Assembly: GCA_937930535.1 (NCBI GenBank)
Contig: CALGKJ010000074.1
Span: forward strand, 52,906-116,905
Reading direction: 5' to 3'
Length of the DNA stretch: 64,000 nt
Source: an uncultured Clostridia bacterium
GTDB taxonomy: Bacteria; Bacillota; Clostridia; Lutisporales; Lutisporaceae
The notes under the pieces were generated by a model. It was not told the origin of the DNA and searched no databases. It was given only the letters and a program-made list of their open reading frames with translations. Of this stretch, positions 53,903 to 63,861 are shown one piece after another (the first letter of the stretch is position 1; every line of letters starts with the position of its first letter). The translations under genes were made by a program, and so were the position numbers.

Positions 53903-56900
53903 ATGAAGAAGAATCTAGCACTTTTGCTTGCACTTGTACTTGTTTTCTCAACAATTACAGTTGCATTTGCAGCAGAAGAAATCAATGAATCCGCTAAAGT
54001 GTGTGAACTATTAGGCATGCTTAAAGGCGATGGAAATGGTGTGACAGCAGAATATCTTGCTACACAACCAACAAGATTACAAGCAGCAGTTATGTTTTTA
54101 AGACTTAAGGGTCTTGAAGAAGATGCTCTAGCTTGGGATGGAACAGAAAATTTTGCAGACGCTGACCAAGTAGCTTGGGAAGGCGGAAAGAAAATAATGG
54201 CTTACCTATATGCTCATAAAGAGCTTGGCTGGGTAGGCGATGCTGGCAAATTCAACCCAACAGGTTTAATGACAGCTCAAGCTTACTACAAAGTAATGCT
54301 TGAAACTCTTGGCTACAAGCAAAACACAACTGACGTTATAGGCGACTTTACATGGGCAGGCGTATTAAAGTTTGCAGCAGAAGTTGGCTTAAAGGAAGTT
54401 GCTAATGTAACAACTTTCACAGTTAACGATTTAGCAGTAGCTACAGTAGAAGCTCTTGTTACTCCAGTTAAAGGCTCAGAAGCTACATTAGCAGAAGTTC
54501 TTGTAGAAATGGGCGTTATCGAAGAAGAAGTAGCAATCGCAGCAGGCGTTATGCTTGATCCAGTAGAAGCAGCTATACTAGCAGCTGAAGAAGCAATAGC
54601 AGCTCTTCCAGAAGAAATTACTTTAGAAGACATGGAAGCAGTTCTTGCAGCAGCAGATTTAGTAGCAGAAGCTTTAGAACTTGATGAAAACGCAGTTATC
54701 GCTAATGTTGAAGTTTTAGAAGCAGCTTTAGTAGCTTTAGAAGAACTTCAAGCAGTAGAAATAGCTAAAGCAGAAGCTTTAGAAGCAGCAGAAGCAGCTA
54801 TCGCAGCTCTTCCAGCAACTATTACAATAGCTGAAAAAGCAGCAGTAGCAGCAGCTAGAGAATTAGTAGCAGCAGCTCAAGAACTAGGCGTAGAAGAAAT
54901 CGCTGGTCTTGACAAATTAGCAGCAGCAGAAGCTACAATAGATACTCTTGAATCAGTATACGATGTAAGCAAAGCAGAAGCTTACACAAATACAAAGATA
55001 AAAGTTTCACTTAACGAAGCAAAGACAGTTGCAGTAGCAGAAAACTTTGCAGTAACTGATAAAGACGGTAAGGCTGTAGAAGTTAAGAGCGCTACATTAG
55101 CAGCAGACGGAAAATCAGTAATACTTGAAACAGCAGCTCAAACAGCTTACACAGTTTACACAGTAAAAGTAAACGGTAAAGAGTTCAAATATGTTGCAGT
55201 ACCAGCTGATACAGTTAAGCCAACAGCTACAGCATTAGTTGATGCTTATAACAAAGTAAAAGTAACATTTACTGAAAAAGTTGATGCAGTACTTGCTACA
55301 AACATAGCTAACTATACAGTTGACAATGGGTTAGTAGTATTAAAGGCTGAACTTAACTCAGCAGGAACAATTGTTACATTAACAACTTCCGATCAAGTTG
55401 TAGGAACAATCTATAAGATAACAGTTCAAAACGTTGCTGACCTAGCTGGCAATGTAATGGATAAAGTTGAAGCATTATTCGGAGGTATGGCTAAAGATAC
55501 AAGCAAACCATCAGCTACAGCACTTGTTGTTACAAACAAAACAGTTGAAGTAACATTTACTAAGGCTGTAAATAAGGAAATAGCTGAGAACATAGCTAAC
55601 TACACAATGGACAATGGTCTAGTAGTATTAAAGGCTGAATTAGATACTGACGATCAAAGCGGAACATACTTAACAAAAGTTACTTTAACAACTTCCGAGC
55701 AAACAGTAGGAACAATCTACAAGATAACAGTTCAAAACGTTGCTGATACATTCGGTAATGTAATGGATAAAGTTGAAGCATTATTCGGCGGTATGGCTAA
55801 AGATACAACTAAGCCAACAGCTACAGCACTTGTTGTTACAAACACAAGATTACAAGTAACATTTATTGAAAAAGTTGACGCAGCACTTGCTACAAACATA
55901 GCAAACTATACATTTGACAATGGCTTAGTAGTATTAAAGGCTGAACTTAATTCAGCAGGAACAGTTGTTACATTAACAACTTCCGAGCAAACAGTAGGAA
56001 CAATCTATAAGATAACAGTTCAAAACGTTGCTGATTTATCAGGTAACGTAATGGATAAATATGAAGTATTATTTGGCGGTATGGCTAAAGATACAACTAA
56101 GCCAACTGTTGTATCAGCTATAGCGGCTTCTACTCCAGCAACAGGTAATACTGTAACAATAACATTTAGCGAAGTAGTAGATGCAGCAGCAGCTAACGTA
56201 TTAAACTACGTATTCGATGGCAATTTAGGATATGCTACAACAGCGACAGCTACTGTAGATACTCTCAATAACAGAACTGTAGTAGTATTAAAAACAGCAG
56301 CTCAAGAGCCAGGTAAAATATACAGCGTAACAATCAATGGTATTAATGATTTATCAGGCAATCCAATAGAAGCTAATACAAAAGCTACTTTGGTAGGCGT
56401 TGGTTCAGTAGCAGCTACAAACAAGACATTACAAGCTATATCAGTAGTAAACGAAAACACAGTTGACTTAATATTTGACGTAGAATTAACAAATGCAGAT
56501 GTAGCAGCTCTTACTGTTGCAAGCATGAAAGAAAACGGCGCAGCTTTTGCTCCAGTAGGATTAGATTATGCTAAATTACAACAAGCAAATAAGAAAGTTG
56601 TAAGAGTACAATTCAAAACTACAGAAAATAACCCATCATTATTTATGGCAGGTCGTGTATATGAAGCAACAATCACAGGTGTAGCTAACCTTGTAACTGC
56701 AAACAATGCTAATATTAAGGTGTTTGCAGGAACTAACGTAACTAACCCTGTTCCATATGTAATGACAGCTACAGCACTTAATACAACAGCAGTAAAGGTT
56801 ACATTCAGTGAACCAGTTAAGGCAGTAACAAATGCAGCGTTTGCTATCGCAGGCGTACCAGTTATAGGAGTATCTGTACAAGCGGCTGACGTTGTAACAG

Positions 56901-57703
56901 AAGCTATACTATACTTAGGAACTGCACTTACAACTTCACAAGTTTATGATTTAACATTTAACGCAGGCGTACTTGATGCAGCAGGTTACAATCCAATGAA
57001 AAGAACAAATGCTGATTTAACAGCATATACAGTAAAATTCGCAGGAACTAACGTAGCTAACGCAGCTCCTAAGATGACTGCTGTAGTACCAGTAGACAGA
57101 TGGACATTTGATATATACTTTAGCGAAGCAGTTAATTTAGGCGATGCAGCCTATGCATTAGTAAACTTAACAAACGGTACTAATTTAAGCTTAGTTGGTG
57201 CAACTTATACTCAATCTGCTGATAAGACTAAATTAACAGTAAGTCTTAATGTAGCAACAACTGCATTAGTATCAGGAACAGTTTACGAATTGACACTAAC
57301 AACAACTACTTTAGCTGACCTTCAAGGTGCATTATACGATGCAACTACTGGAGCAAATAAAGTAAGATTTGGTGGAGTTGATACACCAAACGCTTTACCA
57401 GCAATAGCAGCAGCATCAATAAATACAGATAACGATGAAATCACAGTAATATTCAACGAGAAAATAGTAGCAGCAGGACTAGACGGAACATACTTCACAG
57501 TAACAGGTCTAGGCTTTACAAGCATTACAAGTGCAACATTACAAGCAGATGGCAGAACAGTTGTTATAGTATTAGCAACTCCTCTAGATCAAGGTCAAGT
57601 TGCAACTGTAAAATTATCAGCAACAGGTCTTGCTAATGTAAAAGACGTAAACAACCAAGCTCCATCAGCTACAGTTGATGCAGTACAATTCGGAACAAGA
57701 TAA
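53903..57703 (+). CDS. probable major S-layer protein with Ig-like (Big_5/SbsA-type) repeats (1266 aa)
   Basis: A signal peptide (VAFAAEE cleavage region) precedes an SLH-like anchor (about 25-220; TRLQAAVMFLRLKG, then FNPTGLMTAQAYYKVMLETLGY). A highly Ala/Glu-rich helical stretch follows (about 222-350). The rest is a chain of Ig-like domains, each ending in a 'VTFxExV...T-x-Y-x-V/I-x-V/L-x-x-V-x-D-x-x-G-N' pattern. Three consecutive copies are nearly identical. The gene has its own strong promoter, a GGAGG ribosome site and a perfect terminator. It uses a narrow codon set (mostly GCA/GCT, ACA, GTA), unlike neighbouring genes. These are hallmarks of a main surface-lattice protein. Confidence 0.9.
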   Translation: MKKNLALLLALVLVFSTITVAFAAEEINESAKVCELLGMLKGDGNGVTAEYLATQPTRLQAAVMFLRLKGLEEDALAWDGTENFADADQVAWEGGKKIMAYLYAHKELGWVGDAGKFNPTGLMTAQAYYKVMLETLGYKQNTTDVIGDFTWAGVLKFAAEVGLKEVANVTTFTVNDLAVATVEALVTPVKGSEATLAEVLVEMGVIEEEVAIAAGVMLDPVEAAILAAEEAIAALPEEITLEDMEAVLAAADLVAEALELDENAVIANVEVLEAALVALEELQAVEIAKAEALEAAEAAIAALPATITIAEKAAVAAARELVAAAQELGVEEIAGLDKLAAAEATIDTLESVYDVSKAEAYTNTKIKVSLNEAKTVAVAENFAVTDKDGKAVEVKSATLAADGKSVILETAAQTAYTVYTVKVNGKEFKYVAVPADTVKPTATALVDAYNKVKVTFTEKVDAVLATNIANYTVDNGLVVLKAELNSAGTIVTLTTSDQVVGTIYKITVQNVADLAGNVMDKVEALFGGMAKDTSKPSATALVVTNKTVEVTFTKAVNKEIAENIANYTMDNGLVVLKAELDTDDQSGTYLTKVTLTTSEQTVGTIYKITVQNVADTFGNVMDKVEALFGGMAKDTTKPTATALVVTNTRLQVTFIEKVDAALATNIANYTFDNGLVVLKAELNSAGTVVTLTTSEQTVGTIYKITVQNVADLSGNVMDKYEVLFGGMAKDTTKPTVVSAIAASTPATGNTVTITFSEVVDAAAANVLNYVFDGNLGYATTATATVDTLNNRTVVVLKTAAQEPGKIYSVTINGINDLSGNPIEANTKATLVGVGSVAATNKTLQAISVVNENTVDLIFDVELTNADVAALTVASMKENGAAFAPVGLDYAKLQQANKKVVRVQFKTTENNPSLFMAGRVYEATITGVANLVTANNANIKVFAGTNVTNPVPYVMTATALNTTAVKVTFSEPVKAVTNAAFAIAGVPVIGVSVQAADVVTEAILYLGTALTTSQVYDLTFNAGVLDAAGYNPMKRTNADLTAYTVKFAGTNVANAAPKMTAVVPVDRWTFDIYFSEAVNLGDAAYALVNLTNGTNLSLVGATYTQSADKTKLTVSLNVATTALVSGTVYELTLTTTTLADLQGALYDATTGANKVRFGGVDTPNALPAIAAASINTDNDEITVIFNEKIVAAGLDGTYFTVTGLGFTSITSATLQADGRTVVIVLATPLDQGQVATVKLSATGLANVKDVNNQAPSATVDAVQFGTR
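55219..56100 (+). repeat. three tandem ~290-bp repeats inside the S-layer gene
   Basis: Units starting at 55219, 55508 and 55814 are nearly identical in DNA and protein, each with DNGLVVLKAEL, VGTIYKITVQNVAD and LFGGMAKDT. Unit 2 carries an extra short insert (DTDDQSG). Such recent duplication can change the length of the protein by recombination. Confidence 0.85.
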
Positions 57704-57719
57704 TATAATAACCTTTAAT

Positions 57720-57756
57720 AAAAGCAACAAGAATTTCTTGTTGCTTTTATTTTTTT
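57720..57756 (+). terminator. intrinsic terminator of the S-layer gene
   Basis: A 12-bp perfect stem (AAAAGCAACAAG at 57720-57731 with its complement at 57737-57748) is followed by a T-rich run. Confidence 0.92.
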
Positions 57757-57871
57757 CTAAATATATCTATAAAAATGCCGATAAAGGGTTTAGACAAGTA
57801 AATATTATCAATGTTGCTAATTAAAGAACATGTGTGTTTATTAGTATCCATATGCCTATTTAATATATGAA

Positions 57872-57920
57872 GAAACAACTTCACAACTTTAAAGTCTTTA
57901 GCTATAAGCAATGATAGCTT
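57872..57920. repeat. dispersed leader repeat, copy C
   Basis: GAAACAACTTCACA (57872-57885), then AGCTATAAGC and a small AGCTAT/ATAGCT hairpin. It shares two segments with the copy at 2360-2412. Here it lies upstream of the extended -10 promoter rather than downstream. The rest of the 315-bp gap shows nothing else. Confidence 0.45.
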
Positions 57921-57971
57921 ATTACGTATATAATTACATAATATTAACAAATAGCAAATAAAGTTTAATTA

Positions 57972-57980
57972 TGGTATAAT
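57972..57980 (+). promoter_or_regulatory. extended -10 promoter for the second S-layer-type gene
   Basis: TGG plus TATAAT (57975-57980), about 40 bp before the start codon, with no clear -35. It is the same extended element as at 2288-2296. Confidence 0.5.
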
Positions 57981-58018
57981 ATATTAATAAATATAATACA
58001 TTCAGGGGGTAACACTTT

Positions 58019-61000
58019 ATGCCTAAGAAGATTATTATAGCAGTTTTATTATGTATAACATTAATATTAGGTTTAATACCTGTACAAGCTTATTCAAATA
58101 CTTTGAGTGAGGATGTACAAATTATCGCATCCCTAGGTATGCTAAAGGGAGACGGCAAAGGTATTACGGAAGAATATGTTCAGACCACTCCTACAAGACT
58201 CCAAGCCGCAATTATGTTCTTAAGACTAAAGGGACTGGAATCTGATGCTTTAAAGTTTCGGGGTATAGCAAACTTTTCAGATGCTAATGACATTTCATGG
58301 TCAGGCGGAAAAGCAATAATGGCATACCTTAAGGCACATCCAGAGCTTGGCTGGCAGGGTGATGGTATAAATTTCTATCCATTGAACAATATTAGTTCAA
58401 AGGAATATTACAAGGTTATGCTAGAGACACTTGGCTATAGGCAGACTAAAGAAGGTGCATTAGGTGATTTTACTTGGAGCAACGCACTAGATTTTGCACA
58501 TAACTTAGGTATGGGAAAGTCTGCTTATGTAAATTATTTTGTCATAAGCGAGCTTGCTACAGTAACTGTAGAAGCTCTAAAGGCTAAAATAAAGGATGAA
58601 GATAAATCATTGATTAATAAGCTTGTTGATGATGGGATAGTATCTTCTGAAAAGCTTTCGTTACTATCCTCTAATCTGACATCTGTTTCAATTTTATCTG
58701 GCTTGGTTACAAGTGAAACAACAATAGTGGTAAACTTACAAGAAAATGTAAGCGCAAAGCTTGCATCAGATATATCACAATACAAAGTAACTATTGATAA
58801 TACTAAAATTAATATAAGCTCAGTCAGGTATGATGAAAAAACAAAAAAGGCTGTATTGATTGTTGACTTAAAAGGGAAGACAGGGGTCGTAAAAGTAAAT
58901 GGAGTTATAGCTAATAGTATAATTAACCTATCATCACTAAAGCTAGTATCAGTTAGCGGTATTGATTCCAGTACTTATGTTTTTTACGCAAAGCTATCTG
59001 ACTATCCAATTGAAACAATTACAGGGAAAAAGCTTATTTTACAAAAGGATTCACTTCAAATTAATGCTACATGTGTAGGTGTAAACGGCACAGAAGCAAT
59101 ATTTGAGGTAGATAGAACAGAACGAACAAGGTTACAAAATGGTATATATATCATTAAGACACCCTCAGAGGACTCTTGGTTGACAGTTAGTAATAATATT
59201 ATTATTTATCCGGCTCTTTCCATATCCTCTGTCAGCAGTATCAGCAGTGCTGATGCAATATTTACAGTAACTTTATCCGAATATCCAATTTCATCCTTGA
59301 CGGGTAAAAAGCTGATACTTGTACGAGATAAAGTTAATATTAGCGCCACCTATTTAAATATATCAAACTTAAAGGCATATTTTTCAATAGATGCTAATGA
59401 CAAGAGCAAACTAAGCGATGGTATATATATAGTAACTACGCCAGAAAACGATCGATGGGCGTTTATTAGCGGTAAGACTACCAACTATCTGACTGCTAGT
59501 TCATATATAAGTGTTAGTTATGCTAGTTATGATGTAAATACAGGTAAATTAGGCTTGTCCGGTAATGGCTTTAGGGGAGTACCGGGAGCATTTAATGATA
59601 TTTCCAGCAATAAAATTTCAATAAGCAACGGCAGTGAAGCCTATACACTAAAATCTACACCAAATGTAGAAATAACCAATAACTATTTTGCAGAGCTTAC
59701 TTTGTCAAGCGAGGATAGAACTAACGTCAATGCGTTGTTAACCTTAAACGGAAGTGATAACGGTTTAAGTGCGGCATACAATCTTTCGTTAGAAGATGGC
59801 TGGAATGGAGATGGAGCAAGTGCAGATCTGGCAAATCATATATATGTTTCGGGCTACCCTTCTGCTACCATTACTAGTGCTACGTATAATTGCAGTACAG
59901 GTGTCATGGTTATCACAGGTACAGAAATGAAAAAAGCAATGGGTGAGAATAATGATGTTGTAAGCTCAATGCTTACAATATACACTCCAAATGGGAGAAG
60001 CTATACCCTCGCAACAACATCAGGCGCAGAAATTACGGAGGAAACCTCGGTAACTATAACAGTAACAGGCAGAGATAGAGCAGAGTTAAACGACATATTT
60101 GATAAAAATGGATTTCAAAACAACAATGGACAGCCATACTATTTAAGAGCGAATGCCGGTTGGAATGGCTCTGGCTCAACAGCGGAAACCACCCTAAATC
60201 CTATAAATGTCAGCGGCTGCACTGCTCCTGAGATTACAGGTGCTGTATACAACTATTCTACAGGCATATTAACCTTGACAGGCTCAGGTTTTAGAGCAAT
60301 AGCAGGAGCCAGCAATGATATAAATGCACAAAAAATTGTTATTTCTGCACATGGCGGCTCAAGCTATACTATTTCCTCAAATACTGCATCTGTTGAAGCA
60401 GCAGACGCATCAACTGCGAATATTATTCTAGGCTCAATAGATCGCATGTATATAAACGAGATATTAAACAAGGATGGAGCGCAAAGTGCTGACAATCTTA
60501 TATACAATATAGCAGTTATGAGTGGCTGGAATGGTTCGGCAGCCGCTGAAGATTCAACGGATAACATAGTTACAGTAACAGGACATATATCACCTTATAT
60601 AACAGGAGCAGCTTATAATTTTGCAACAGGCCAGTTAACTATAACAGGCAGTAATTTAAAGCCTATTTCGGGAACAAATAACGATATCACTGTTGATAAG
60701 ATTATTATTAGTGCAGGAAGCAAAAGCTATACTTTAACCGCTGAAACTTCAAATTGCGATATAACAAGTACAACCACGGCAGTAGTTCAGGTATCAGGAA
60801 GAGATAGAGCAGAGTTAAACAATATATTTGATAAAAACGGAACAAGTGATTTGACAAATAATCCTTATAATATAGGTGTTGCAGCTAACTGGAATGGGCT
60901 GGGCTCAACCGCAGATTTAACCGGCAATAGCATTACAGTAAGCAACTATAGTGCCCCAATTATATCTAATGCTTCTTATGATTTTGCAACAGGTATACTT

Positions 61001-61663
61001 ACACTAACTGGAAGCTATTTTAGAATCATACCAGGAGCTAACAATGATATTGATGCAACGAAATTTACTATAAGTGACGGCACTAAGACCTATTCTTTAA
61101 CAAGTGCGACATCAAATGCCGAAGTATTAAGCAGTACCTCAGCAGTAATTCAGGTAAATGGTATTGACAGACTAAATCTTAACTGGATATTCCTTGCCAA
61201 TGGACTTAATAACGGTGCAGGAGGTATATATAATATTGCTGCCGCTGTTGACTGGAATGGAGCTGGTGCTCCAGCCGACTTGATAAACTCTATACTTGTT
61301 AGCAATTGGGCAGCTCCTGGCATAGCAAATGCCGCTTATGACAGGAATACAAATGTTTTAACACTTATTTGTACAAATTTGAGGCTATCTGGTGGTGTCA
61401 GCAGTATAGATGTAACAGCTCTAACAATTTCTGATGGGGTTGAAAGCTATAGACTGACCGATGCGAATTCGACTTTAAATATAGCTAGTCATATAATAAC
61501 TATAACAATATCTATAGTAGATCAAGCAGGAGTACAAAATGTGTTAACTACAGCTGGTGTAGAAAGTGCACCAGGAAGAACCTATAATTTAAGTTCAGAA
61601 GTAAACTGGAATTTGTCTGGTTCGCCAGCCGATCTAACCAATAGTATAACCGTAATAGAATAA
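58019..61663 (+). CDS. S-layer-type surface protein with six large repeats (1214 aa)
   Basis: The signal peptide and residues about 28-220 are clearly homologous to the S-layer protein encoded just upstream (TRLQAAIMFLRLKGLE, KEYYKVMLETLGYRQ), so the two share a wall anchor. Two smaller repeats follow (about 320-500; YPIETITGKKLILQKD and YPISSLTGKKLILVRD). Six ~110-120-residue repeats then run from about 500 to the end. Each has 'A-x-Y-D/N-x-x-T-G-x-L-x-L-x-G', 'NDI...K...IS' and a closing W-N-G-x-G-x-x-A-D-L-x-x-x-I-x-V-S. Codon use is ordinary, unlike the upstream gene. It is probably a minor or alternative lattice or appendage protein. The repeat family is one I do not recognise. Confidence 0.85.
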   Translation: MPKKIIIAVLLCITLILGLIPVQAYSNTLSEDVQIIASLGMLKGDGKGITEEYVQTTPTRLQAAIMFLRLKGLESDALKFRGIANFSDANDISWSGGKAIMAYLKAHPELGWQGDGINFYPLNNISSKEYYKVMLETLGYRQTKEGALGDFTWSNALDFAHNLGMGKSAYVNYFVISELATVTVEALKAKIKDEDKSLINKLVDDGIVSSEKLSLLSSNLTSVSILSGLVTSETTIVVNLQENVSAKLASDISQYKVTIDNTKINISSVRYDEKTKKAVLIVDLKGKTGVVKVNGVIANSIINLSSLKLVSVSGIDSSTYVFYAKLSDYPIETITGKKLILQKDSLQINATCVGVNGTEAIFEVDRTERTRLQNGIYIIKTPSEDSWLTVSNNIIIYPALSISSVSSISSADAIFTVTLSEYPISSLTGKKLILVRDKVNISATYLNISNLKAYFSIDANDKSKLSDGIYIVTTPENDRWAFISGKTTNYLTASSYISVSYASYDVNTGKLGLSGNGFRGVPGAFNDISSNKISISNGSEAYTLKSTPNVEITNNYFAELTLSSEDRTNVNALLTLNGSDNGLSAAYNLSLEDGWNGDGASADLANHIYVSGYPSATITSATYNCSTGVMVITGTEMKKAMGENNDVVSSMLTIYTPNGRSYTLATTSGAEITEETSVTITVTGRDRAELNDIFDKNGFQNNNGQPYYLRANAGWNGSGSTAETTLNPINVSGCTAPEITGAVYNYSTGILTLTGSGFRAIAGASNDINAQKIVISAHGGSSYTISSNTASVEAADASTANIILGSIDRMYINEILNKDGAQSADNLIYNIAVMSGWNGSAAAEDSTDNIVTVTGHISPYITGAAYNFATGQLTITGSNLKPISGTNNDITVDKIIISAGSKSYTLTAETSNCDITSTTTAVVQVSGRDRAELNNIFDKNGTSDLTNNPYNIGVAANWNGLGSTADLTGNSITVSNYSAPIISNASYDFATGILTLTGSYFRIIPGANNDIDATKFTISDGTKTYSLTSATSNAEVLSSTSAVIQVNGIDRLNLNWIFLANGLNNGAGGIYNIAAAVDWNGAGAPADLINSILVSNWAAPGIANAAYDRNTNVLTLICTNLRLSGGVSSIDVTALTISDGVESYRLTDANSTLNIASHIITITISIVDQAGVQNVLTTAGVESAPGRTYNLSSEVNWNLSGSPADLTNSITVIE

Positions 61664-61670
61664 TTTAAAT

Positions 61671-61710
61671 AATAATACGTCTTTGAGTTTTCAAAGGCGT
61701 ATTATTATTT
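61671..61710 (+). terminator. intrinsic terminator after the second S-layer-type gene
   Basis: A 16-bp stem (AATAATACG...CTTTGA with one G-T wobble) and a short loop are followed by ATTATTTTG. Confidence 0.75.
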
Positions 61711-61844
61711 TGCACATAAATTGTAGTAAATTTATATCTAAACTGTAATACTCCTGAAATGGTATATTTATTCTGTTTGTTGTAAAATAATAGTATGGCA
61801 AATAATAAAATGGCTTTATATTACCTAATTTTGGGGGTGCCAAA

Positions 61845-63416
61845 TTGTTTAAAATTACATTTGAAAAGACAATAATATTTATATTAATATTAATATTATT
61901 AATTTCAACTACAAATATATCTAAGCAGTATATCAAACTTTTATTTCCTGATAAAAATACACCAGCAAGTAGTATAAGAACGGAAAATTCTAAGCAAATT
62001 TCATTTATAGATTTATTAATGGATGCAGACGATAGTTATCAAGCTGGTGATTATAAAGGAGCTATAGAACGGTATAATACCATACTTATAGACCATTACA
62101 ATGATTTAACAAGTACTAACAATACAAACTTAAATTTTAAGCTAGGTGTTGCATACTATAAGCTAGGTTACTTTGATAAGGCCTACGAAAGTTTTATTAA
62201 GTCGGCTCAGTATGATTCAAGCGTAACAGTAGCTTATAACAACGCAGCAGTATGTGCATACTATTTAAATGATATGACGAATGCATTATTGACTATGCAA
62301 AAAGCAATTGAAACGCAATCTATAGTTGAATACTACTTTAATATGGGTAGAATATGTGAAAGTATAGAGGATTATGAACAGGCAGTTAAACAATATATTG
62401 CAGTAATAAAGGGTGAAGAAAATATTAGCGCAATAGATAAAATAGATCCTATAAAGCTTAAGAATAAAGTTCAAAATCTTATGCTGGATAAATCACAGAG
62501 AGATATAATAGCAAACAAAATTCTCATTGCACTTAGATATAAGGACAGCAGAGAGCTCTTAGTGATAGAGGATGAAGATATGGAGCTAAAAAGTCTGGAA
62601 TTTTCAATGAAAACAGAAAATATAAATAGTCAGACAAGGCTTATATGTGAATATGACAGGAAAAAGGCTGATCCATATAACTTAATTAATAAGATTGCAT
62701 GGGTAGTTGAAAAGGATAAGAAGAAGGTTTATTCAAGTAGTAACAGCAGCTTTACTTATAACATGCCAGGTAACGGCAAGTATGAGGTTCAGTTGAATAT
62801 TATTTATAATGGTTCAAAAGTCAAAACGAGCTATAGAAACCTCGTAATAAATAATAAAGAGCATAAAATAGAAGAAGTAGTTATAGAAGCCCAGCCTGTT
62901 GTTGTAACTCCTATAGCACCTAAACCCAAGACAAATGTTTATTTAGCACAATACGAACAATTATTTGAAAAGGGATTTTTAAGCTCACGAAATTATATTG
63001 ATTCTTTTGATGTTGTATGGGGTAAAGATGATGTTGAAACCAAAATAGTAACCAAGCAGTATAGAGATTCAGGAAGCTCTCTTTGGATAAAGAATACATC
63101 AAGCACAGATGCAGGAATATGGGCAAATTTGAGTCCTTTAGTCGACAGTAACGGATTTAGAGGTAAAAAAATTAGTATACGCTTTTATGCCAGAAAAATA
63201 ACTGATACACCAAACCTTAAAATAGCAGCCAGAGCGGGTTCAGAAAGTGCCTATGCAGATTTAAAAATATTTAACCAATGGTCTCAGCAGGATATTAGCT
63301 TATATATTCCTAAGGATGTAAGCACCTTGACCTTTAGCTTGCACATTAGCCCCGAAGAAGAAATTGAGATAGATGGATTTCATATTATAGTTTTAAGCAA
63401 TATTAAAGGCAGATAA
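61845..63416 (+). CDS. membrane-anchored TPR protein with PKD-like and carbohydrate-binding-like domains (523 aa)
   Basis: The start is TTG at 61845 with GGGGGTG a few bases upstream; no ATG is better placed. One N-terminal membrane helix (about 8-24) is followed by four to five TPR-like helix pairs (about 55-190; AGDYKGAIERYNTIL, LGYFDKAYESFIKSAQ). A PKD/Ig-like segment (about 255-330) and a C-terminal jelly-roll-like domain (about 375-520) follow. The protein lies outside the membrane, behind two surface-layer genes. It may assemble or organise envelope proteins through its TPRs. The function is inferred from architecture and position only. Confidence 0.75.
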   Translation: MFKITFEKTIIFILILILLISTTNISKQYIKLLFPDKNTPASSIRTENSKQISFIDLLMDADDSYQAGDYKGAIERYNTILIDHYNDLTSTNNTNLNFKLGVAYYKLGYFDKAYESFIKSAQYDSSVTVAYNNAAVCAYYLNDMTNALLTMQKAIETQSIVEYYFNMGRICESIEDYEQAVKQYIAVIKGEENISAIDKIDPIKLKNKVQNLMLDKSQRDIIANKILIALRYKDSRELLVIEDEDMELKSLEFSMKTENINSQTRLICEYDRKKADPYNLINKIAWVVEKDKKKVYSSSNSSFTYNMPGNGKYEVQLNIIYNGSKVKTSYRNLVINNKEHKIEEVVIEAQPVVVTPIAPKPKTNVYLAQYEQLFEKGFLSSRNYIDSFDVVWGKDDVETKIVTKQYRDSGSSLWIKNTSSTDAGIWANLSPLVDSNGFRGKKISIRFYARKITDTPNLKIAARAGSESAYADLKIFNQWSQQDISLYIPKDVSTLTFSLHISPEEEIEIDGFHIIVLSNIKGR

Positions 63417-63469
63417 TTATATCCAAATATTATATATTTATTTTTTAAGAAGAATATAGTCTAAATAAT

Positions 63470-63512
63470 AAAGTCAGTCCTTACATTTTATAGGACTGAC
63501 TTTATTATTTTT
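63470..63512 (+). terminator. intrinsic terminator after the TPR gene
   Basis: An 11-bp perfect stem (AAAGTCAGTCC at 63470-63480 with its complement at 63493-63503) is followed by ATTATTTTT. Confidence 0.85.
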
Positions 63513-63861
63513 AGGGGAGTGTCATAAATTAGCCTGATAGGACATTTGCAAACTCAGTTAGTGAAATGAATAGTCTTTTACAGCAATTGTATATTTATCT
63601 ATATCAATATTAGTTTAAATTTTGTATATAATATTAATAAATAAAGGTTCAACAATGAATTTTGTGGTTAATGGTAGACCTATCCAGTAAAGCTTCACCG
63701 CACAGGAAAATAATTGATAAATATTCCTGCATATTGGTAACATTAGATTCCCTCTGTAGTACATTAATTCCTCTATAAAGTGAATCTTCTATCAGAGGAC
63801 AATTAAGGAAAGTTAAAGGGTTAGGGTATCCCTATACACCCCAAAACCTTAAATTTTAGCA
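63513..63861. other. intergenic stretch leading into an insertion sequence
   Basis: No gene is visible. The expected end of the ISL3-type element would fall a short way past the transposase stop, around 63820-63850, where GGGTATCCCTATACACCCC stands. The partner end is outside the window, so the boundary cannot be fixed. Confidence 0.4.

Noticed and set aside
63513..63535. End of a second insertion sequence (GGGGAGTGTCATAAATTAG)
   Set aside because: It resembles ends of some IS256-type elements, but no matching inverted partner or transposase is visible in the window.
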